A DNA stretch of 64,000 nucleotides from Mikania micrantha (taxonomy: Eukaryota > Streptophyta > Magnoliopsida > Asterales > Asteraceae). The stretch spans positions 63,089,279 to 63,153,278 of the forward strand of contig CM018680.1 in NCBI GenBank assembly GCA_009363875.1, in the 5' to 3' direction. Below are positions 56,594 to 64,000 of this stretch, in pieces. How positions within the stretch are numbered: the first letter of the stretch is position 1; every line of letters begins with the position of its first letter. A program made the position numbers and the translations under genes. The notes beneath the pieces were generated by a model. It searched no databases, had not been told where the DNA came from, and saw nothing but the letters and a program-made list of their open reading frames with translations.

Positions 56594-59500
56594 ATGAATA
56601 CATCAAAGAACGTATCCAACAAACGTAAGTAAAAGTTATCATTCTTGTTACATTCATAGTCTCTATTAATGCTTTTAACATACATGCATTCTAATTTTAG
56701 GTAAACATTCCGAGTCTGTAATCACAGATTCTAAGAAGGTTACAACAGAGTTAAGATCGAAATCTAATAATGACAGAAAATCCTTGTTAAGGATGAAAGG
56801 TCAGTATTTATAATATCATATAAACAAAATGTATTTTTATTGTTTTTATTTAAGTTTTGTCTGTAATTAACAAATATAATGTTAGAATTAAGTGTTTATT
56901 AGGCTATGACAATCATTATGCAAGGTTCGTAAATTAGTGCGTAACAAAGTTAATTGGTTCAAATTTCAATGGTACGTAATTATTGTAAGTAGTACGTAAT
57001 TATAACAAAATGAACATGCAACATACACAACTATCCTGTAAATATGTTAACTAATTGTTAGATTAATCATATTTAATGTTGTTCATTATAAATTGTATAA
57101 TAAATGATCTTGTATCACTTTATGTTAATTAATTAGTTGGTATGTGTCATTGGTACGTAATTGTTGAACCTGATAGTTTATGTGTTTGGTACGTAATAAC
57201 ATGCAATTGCATCTTATTAACCATCATAAGTAGTACCTAATTTCAAGAAACATATACTTATTTAGTACGTGATTATTAGAATTTAATCTCAAATGTGCAG
57301 GTAAACAATCTATTGAACCTGTTGTTGTTCATGATGATGATGATGATTTTGTGAACCCACCAGAACGTCATATTAGACACAAAGCAAATGCAAAATCTGT
57401 ATCAGGATCATCACATCATAGATTTGTGCCATATACAGACAAGAAGCTAAAGGCAAGAGTTGGGATCGTCAACTTAAAGAAGCAAAAAAATGCAATCAAA
57501 TCAATGGGTTTCAGACCATTTTTATCATTGGATATAGACACCATTCCAACAAGGTTTGCATAATGGTTGGTCTCTAACTATGATAGTGACAGAAATGAGT
57601 TAAATGCAGGACACCACTACATACAAGTCACATATCAGACTGTCAAAGATGTGTTGGGGATACCACTTGGTAGGTTGCCTGTGAATGAGAAAAACAAACC
57701 TAGAATTGGATCATCAGATACACTTAGATTATGGAAGTCTCAGTATCCAGGAAAATCAAGGATTACTGTTAAAGATGTGCTTGAAAAAATGAAAAAATCT
57801 TAGGAGGGTAACTGGATTTTTAAACTTAATTGGCTAGTTGTATACAACACAGTACTGGGCTGGACTACAAAAAGCACAACAGTTAATCAAAGGTTCTTAA
57901 ACTCACTGACAAAAGATTCAGACATACCAAATATGAATTGGTGTGGTTACCTGATTACATGTCTGAACAGAACAAAGAAAGAATGGACATCTGCAGAACC
58001 TTTTAATGGTCCTTTACTATTTCTTGCGGTATGTTTCGTTATTATAGTTTGTTTTATTTCATTATAGTATGCTAAGTTTGTATCTTTGGTTTTTTTATGT
58101 TTCTTTTCAGTTGCTCTATTGTCATGAAAAAAGAAAGAGATATGAGTCCACACCACCACCTGTCCCAACTATACTAAACATCAATAACAATTACCTCATG
58201 AGCCTTGATACACACATTTATGAGAACGACCCTTTAACAGACTGTGAAAAAGGGAATTCTGAAGATGTTGCTGATGATGAAACTGCTGATGATGATGATG
58301 ATGAACAAACCAATGAATATGATGATTCAAACAACGATGTTGATGGTGATGAATCTGTAGATGATGAATCTGAAGATGATGATGTTAACAAAGAATATGT
58401 TGAAGATGATGATGATGATGAAGGAAGTGGTCATATTGCAGATGCTGATGGAGAATGTGCAAAAACTGGTTTTGATGAAGGTGCTCATGAAGTACATGAA
58501 GAAGGTGGTGTAGAAGAAGGTGCCAAGGGTCTTGATGAATATTCCCCTTCAAGGATAGAGGTTGATAAAATAGATCCTGCTATACAAGATGGTGATGTGG
58601 AACCAGCTGCTACTTATTTTGACAGACCACACCCATGTGACTTGGTTTATCCAATTGGCAGTTATACTCAAAGAGTCAAAGATGAAACATATACACCTTT
58701 AACAATGACTGGAGTATGTGCTTATACACATTCAGTACCACCCACAGAGAGTGTAAGTATACATTTAATTACATCATATAAAACTTCATAATTACGTACT
58801 AAATGTTTATTTCATTAAAGTAATTACGTACCATTCATATTGTTTCAGGATATGCTTGCACACATCGATAAAAATATTGAGGAATTTGAAAAGGTGGGAA
58901 ACACCATCAATGACCTTCTGAAATCATGTCTAAATGAGTACCCTAACAATAGTGATTTCATTAAAAAGCAAAAAGATTGGGAAAAAGTAATTGGGGTCAT
59001 ATCTAAGGTTGCATCAGGTGTAGTTGGTGACAAAAGTCTTGTATTTGAAAGAGAGACTGACATTACAAGCACATTTGTACAAGAAATGGTTGAAGCATGT
59101 GAAAATGTAGAACAACAATTGTCTACATCAAATTTGCAAACAAATCAACCGGTTACTGAGGTACAAGAGGAAGCTGTAAATCTAAATGATGTGATACCAA
59201 AAATTCCCTTTTTGCAGCCTGAAAATGATGAAAAAATCAACACAGAAACCATTTCTGATTAAAAAACACCTGCTTTAAAAATAAGGTTCCAATACAAAAA
59301 ACGTCCCAGGGAAAAAAACCTATCAGAGGATTTGCGTTCACCATATGTTGAAAGGTCAGTGGTGTTGGGATCAAAACTGACAAAAGAGGAGACAATAATT
59401 TCCCAATATTGTCTAGATCCAAGAAAAGATCCCCAGTAAGGTTTCTAACTCATGGAACTTATATTCTTTAATATACCTTAATTTACTAACTCATCATTCT

Positions 59501-60386
59501 AATTTGCAGTACAATTGTTTTCATGACACAAACCGATACAGAATTTTACAAAGTCATGTTTGAAAGCTTATACCCCGGCGTTTACGTACACATCGGTGTG
59601 TTGGAAGCCATGATGCATGTTCTAAATGAAGAAGAGAAACAAAGGTCACCAGGTTCTCCATTTAGGTTATTCTTAACTCCAAACATATTGGTAAGCATAA
59701 TATGTTATATAACACATTTCTTTTTTTATATACATAACTTTAATTAACTTATATTGATGTAAATTTACAGCCATTGCCTCTTCTTACTAAAGACGTACCA
59801 GAAAAACAAAGAAAGGATTTGCTTAATGAGACAATGACATTGGTGTTGTCAAACTTGAAGATTAACCACATTAATAAAGTAGACATGATCTTCATCCCAA
59901 TAATCAAAAGTGACCATGTTTTCCTTCTTGTTTTGGATTTAAAAATTCCATCATTTGATATATTTAACAACATGGTAATTGGAGATGGAAGTGTGGACAT
60001 ATATGAAGAAATTCGAGCATACATGGTAATGTTTCAATCATTCACATACTTTTTTATTACATCCACAATGCAATAATACGTTATTATAAAATTACGTACT
60101 ACAAATGACGGACTACATAATACTTTATTAAATGATTATAAAATTACGTACTTTAAATCACGTACTACATTACTATAAATAACAAGTGTATTTCTTGATA
60201 TAATTACTGTAAACCAATTAATGTTACTTTTCTGTTGTGTTATCCAAATTACAGACAGACGTTTTTGTCAATTATCTTCTTGATCAAGATGATCCAAATG
60301 CTTATAAGCTGTATCAACAAACACCAAAAAATCCAGAACTCCCATGGAAAACCAAAGTAAATGTAATAGACTGTGGAATATTCTGC
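56594..60386 (+). pseudogene. Ulp1 (C48) SUMO-protease-like transposon gene, unit 1, decayed and truncated at the catalytic Cys
   Basis: Exons by GT-AG borders and continuity: 56594-56624, 56701-56799, 57301-58028, 58111-58752, 58849-59435, 59510-59690, 59771-60025, 60255-about 60386. Exon 3 carries a conserved N-terminal region (MGFRPFLSLDIDTIPTRFA, NWCGYLI). Exon 4 is a long D/E-rich linker. Exon 7 has the protease His in SDHVFLLVLDL and the Asp in PSFDIFNN. Exon 8 reaches VIDCGIFC with the catalytic Cys, then runs into foreign sequence at the duplication junction. In-frame stops: TAA 57,561-57,563, TAG 57,801-57,803 and TAA 59,260-59,262. Such genes occur in plant MULE-type (e.g. Kaonashi) and CACTA elements, with unknown role in transposition. 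A 24-bp in-frame deletion near 57,480 is specific to this unit. Confidence 0.8.
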
Positions 60387-60638
60387 AACAAACGAACTCG
60401 CTCAATCCTGACATCAAACGTCCTCCTCAATCCTCCTCAACAAAAAACGTCCTCCTCAATCCTGACAACAAACGAACTCGCTCATCAACTTGAAGAGTTC
60501 ACGAGATTTCAAAAAACAAAACTCGAGGGCCGACTTCTCCGAGTCGTCCACAATGTTATGGGTACTGTGTCTACCGAAGAACTCGGCGACGAAGAACGAG
60601 AGATTATGAGAATATTAAGAGCGAAAATATTTAAATGA
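60237..60638 (+). other. Chimeric 133-codon ORF across the tandem-duplication junction
   Basis: The first part is Ulp1 exon 8 up to the catalytic Cys (VIDCGIFC, about residue 46), and the second part, in frame, is the Harbinger ORF1 C-terminus (LAHQLEEFTRFQKTKLEG to stop TGA 60,636-60,638). Between them is about 25 codons of filler made from repeats of local sequence. The first Met lies in the upstream intron, so in a spliced transcript the fusion would begin from upstream exons that carry stops. It is a product of rearrangement; function unlikely but untested. Confidence 0.7.
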
Positions 60639-60905
60639 TATCGTTATTTTTTTTTCAAGTTAGAAATGTAACGTTTTTATTTTTATTTTAATGTTAAGGT
60701 TTTTATTTTGTTATTTATTTTACTTATTAATTTATAACTTAAAAAAATAACAAATAATATTATAAATTGGTGATGATGTGGCACAACGGAGAAAGTTTTT
60801 CAGTGGGGTGACCATTAAAGGGTTTTAAGATTTTCAGTAAAGTAAGGACGTGACAGAAAATTTTAGCATGTTGAAATTTCAGTAAGATAAGTATTAGAGA
60901 TGATC
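60390..60905 (+). mobile_element. 3' part of the Harbinger element, unit 2 copy
   Basis: Matches about 54,335-54,795 with few changes and ends at the same ...GATC followed by TTA (60,906-60,908). The 5' half of the element is absent because the duplication breakpoint falls inside ORF1. Confidence 0.85.
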
Positions 60906-61202
60906 TTAATACTTTTTATCAACTCACGTGTTATTAGGGTATTAATCTAGTGGCTTTATAAACCCATCATATCCCAATAGAAAATGGACGAATAAGTGAT
61001 AAATTCATGACATCATATCCCTTTGAAAAATAATCAAAGGGTTTCATAAAAAATACTAATAGATATTATAACATGTGTCTAATTATTAAAAATATGATAT
61101 ATATAAAACATAGCGTGTTCATAAAAATTACTAATAGATATTATAGCGTGTCTAATTATTAAGAAAATGGTATATTTAAAACATAGCGGGTTCATAAAAA
61201 TA

Positions 61203-61236
<34 letters not shown>

Positions 61237-61238
<2 letters not shown>

Positions 61239-61683
61239 GGGGATGGTTTCTTTGTTAACCCTTCCTTATTGCGATAACCGTATAACCCTAGCATTTTTTT
61301 GCGTTTTTTGCCCGAATCTTTTTTTTTTTTTTCATGGTCTTTATTATACATAAATAGGGGGGGTTTCCTTCTTGTGTTTTTGCTAATTCATCACCGTTTA
61401 GAAGTTATTTACAACCGTAAGTAACTGTAACGACTTACAGTTACTTACATCACACTTCCATCAGATACGTAATGAAAGTTACTGTAAGTCGTTACAGTTA
61501 CTTACAGTTGTAAATAACTTGTAAACGGTGATGAATTAATAAAAACACAAGAAGAAAACCCCCCTATTTATGTATAATAAAGACCATGAAAAAAAGAAAA
61601 AAAAGATTCTGGCAAAAAACGTAAAAAATGCTAGGGTTATACGGTTATCGCAATAAGGAAGGGTTAACATTTGATACTTCCCC

Positions 61684-61685
<2 letters not shown>
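61237..61685 (+). mobile_element. Palindromic foldback MITE (family A), unit 2
   Basis: Duplicate of 55,131-55,579 with a few substitutions, and (TA)n lengths that differ on both sides. The minus-strand frame at 61,079-61,351 is an artefact of the TA run and the arm. Confidence 0.88.
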
Positions 61686-61717
<32 letters not shown>

Positions 61718-62699
61718 GGGGACGGTTAACGTACATATTAGTGTTAACATGCTAAACGTAAGAAGCCATAGGAACGCGCCATGTGTCATTTGGGTAAAGG
61801 GTATTATCGTCCATATATAATTACAGACCGTGATTTACAAAATTACAGACTAACATTTAACACACATAATCACGGACCATCGGATAATCACCGACCAATA
61901 ATTACGGACCACATTATATAGCAACCACAGACCGTATTTTAACACACATAATCAATGGCAAAATGTATAATCACGGACCAATAATTACGGACCACGTTAT
62001 ATGAAAATCACAGACCGTCATTTAACATGCATTATCAAAGGATCAACTGAATAATCACGTACCAATAATTACGTACTAAGCATAAAAATCACGGACCACG
62101 TAAAAAATTTTTAAAAAAACTATAACAATACTATACTCAAATTAAAGATAATAAAATTCTCAATTTTATGGTGTAATTTTTTTAAAAAAAATAATAAAGC
62201 ATGTAAAAGTTATTTAATTTTTAAAAAACGAGTGGAACTTGTTGTAACATTATAAAATTGGGTGTTTCCTCTTTTGCCCTTACAGTTATATTTACACTTA
62301 TTTTGTGAAAAAAGTTATATAAAGTGGGGACCACTAAATCTTAACCATTCATCAGTCTGATCAAAGGGTCCAGAATTCATCCTACGTTTAGTACATGTGT
62401 ATGTTAACGTACAAAACGTAAGAAGCATTTAGGATCGTTGATCCGTAATTATTGATGGACCAGATCAACACGGTGGCAAACTTGTAATTTATTATCTTAA
62501 TTAAACAAATTAGACGGAACGCTATAAACAAAAAGGGTAAAAACGTAATTTGATATTTTTTAAAATTTAACCTAATCCTAAAAATAAGGGGATTTTACCC
62601 CACCTTCTTCCTAATTATTCGTATTACGAACTACGGTTATTCGGAACGTGTTTATACAATCAAACCTGCAATCAAGCTTGAAAACCTTATTAGAAGAAG

Positions 62700-64000
62700 A
62701 TGAATACATCAAAGAACGTATCCAACAAACGTAAGTAAAAGTTATCATTCTTGTTACATTCATAGTCTCTATTAATGCTTTTAACATACATGCATTCTAA
62801 TTTTAGGTAAACATTCCGAGTCTGTAATCACAGATTCTAAGAAGGTTACAACAGAGTTAAGATCGAAATCTAATAATGACAGAAAATCCTTGTTAAGGAT
62901 GAAAGGTCAGTATTTATAATATCATATAAACAAAATGTATTTTTATTGTTTTTATTTAAGTTTTGTCTGTAATTAACAAATATAATGTTAGAATTAAGTG
63001 TTTATTAGGCTATGACAATCATTATGCAAGGTTCGTAAATTAGTGCGTAACAAAGTTAATTGGTTCAAATTTCAATGGTACGTAATTATTGTAAGTAGTA
63101 CGTAATTATAACAAAATGAACATGCAACATACACAACTATCCTGTAAATATGTTAACTACTTGTTAGATTAATCATATTTAATGTTGTTCATTATAAATT
63201 GTATAATAAATGATCTTGTATCACTTTATGTTAATTAATTAGTTGGTATGTGTCATTGGTACGTAATTGTTGAACCTGATAGTTTATGTGTTTGGTACGT
63301 AATAACATGCAATTGCATCTTATTAACCATCATAAGTAGTACGTAATTTCAAGAAACATATACTTATTTAGTACGTGATTATTAGAATTTAATCTCAAAT
63401 GTGCAGGTAAACAATCTATTGAACCTGTTGTTGTTCATGATGATGATGATGATTTTGTGAACCCACCAGAACGTCATATTAAACACAAAGCAAATGCAAA
63501 ATCTGTATCAGGATCATCACATCAGAGATTTGTGCCATATACAGACAAGAAGCTAAAGGCAAGAGTTGGGATCGTCAACTTAAAGAACAGTGTTACTGGG
63601 TTGTCTAAGCAGCAAAAAATGCAATCAAATCAATGGGTTTCAGACCATTTTTATCATTGGATATAGACACCATTCCAACAAGGTTTGCATAATGGTTGGT
63701 CTCTAACTATGACAGTGACAGAAATGAGTTAAATGCAGGACACCACTACATACAAGTCACATATCAGACTGTCAAAGATGTGTTGGGGATACCACTTGGT
63801 AGGTTGCCTGTGAATGAGAAAAACAAACCTAGAATTGGATCATCAGATACACTTAGATTATGGAAGTCTCAGTATCCAGGAAAATCAAGGATTACTGTTA
63901 AAGATGTGCTTGAACAAATGAAAAAATCTTAGGAGGGTAACTGGATTTTTAAACTTAATTGGCTAGTTGTATACAACACAGTACTGGGCTGGACTACAAA
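62700..64000 (+). pseudogene. Ulp1-like transposon gene, unit 2 (runs off the window)
   Basis: Exon 1 starts at ATG 62,700, with the same exon order as unit 1 shifted by about 6,106 bases. It shares the unit 1 stops (TAA about 63,690; TAG about 63,930), so decay preceded the duplication. It keeps the 24 bases deleted in unit 1 near 63,590 but has one A fewer in the following A-run, which shifts the frame there. The 3' exons lie beyond the window. Confidence 0.8.

Larger units (their letters stand above)
54335..64000 (+). repeat. Recent tandem duplication, unit about 6.1 kb (second unit runs off the window)
   Basis: Unit 1 covers about 54,335-60,386; unit 2 starts about 60,390-60,460 and is still homologous at 64,000. 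The offset is 6,110 at the left (54,521 versus 60,631) and 6,106 near 57,351/63,457. The copies differ only by rare substitutions and small indels. Each unit has the Harbinger 3' part, the 75-bp tandem repeat, (TA)n, a family A MITE, and the 5' region and exons of the Ulp1-type gene. The junction contains scrambled filler. Confidence 0.93.

Noticed and set aside
57351..57803. Two separate small genes (70 and 78 codons)
   Set aside because: They are consecutive pieces of one exon of the Ulp1-type gene, in the same frame and separated only by a stop codon; the same stop is in unit 2.

Overview
The window is plant nuclear DNA. It is very AT-rich, contains no bacterial-type genes, and is packed with plant transposon classes: CACTA, hAT, PIF/Harbinger, foldback MITEs, Ty1/copia, Ty3/gypsy-like LTRs and tRNA-derived SINEs. 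It also holds one multi-exon gene with canonical GT-AG introns. The style of the repeats (LTR ends of the form TGTCACACCC/GGTGTGACA, the Ulp1-protease transposon gene, the 'glutathione S-transferase T3-like' Harbinger ORF1) suggests a eudicot, most likely Asteraceae. The family-level guess comes from memory of such repeats, not from a search.

Layout. 1-424: terminus of a CACTA element. About 970-1417: end of a Ty3/gypsy-like LTR. 1418-about 10,990: segment A1, an old duplicated block carrying a Harbinger remnant, a hAT MITE, a nearly intact young Ty1/copia element (3361-8938), a second TIR element and a SINE. 11,024-12,145: two MITEs. 12-22 kb: intergenic DNA with gypsy-like LTR remnants and a nested foldback. 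22,452-43,959: one serine carboxypeptidase-like (SCPL) gene. I can assemble it from 14 exons into an uninterrupted 442-residue protein; its first intron is about 11 kb and its introns are full of MITEs and SINEs. Extra copies of exon 1, exon 2 and the exon 8/9 region lie in or just beyond the gene. 44-49 kb: exon fragments, MITEs, a retroposon and a compact non-autonomous LTR element (46,971-48,673). 51,080-55,110: segment A2, the partner of A1. It lacks most of the A1 insertions and has its own SINE and a Harbinger element with a decayed ORF1. 54.33 kb to the window end: a recent tandem duplication of about 6.1 kb. Each unit contains the Harbinger 3' end, a palindromic MITE and a decayed Ulp1-protease transposon gene.

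How it fits together. The only gene that looks host-functional is the SCPL gene, a secretory-pathway hydrolase or acyltransferase homologue. It keeps the Ser-Asp-His triad but has unusual substitutions around the nucleophile and oxyanion motifs. Everything else is mobile DNA or its debris. The A1/A2 pair is useful because it supplies empty target sites for several insertions. The tandem-duplication junction is notable because it has templated filler and creates an in-frame chimeric ORF between a Ulp1 catalytic-site fragment and the Harbinger ORF1 C-terminus.
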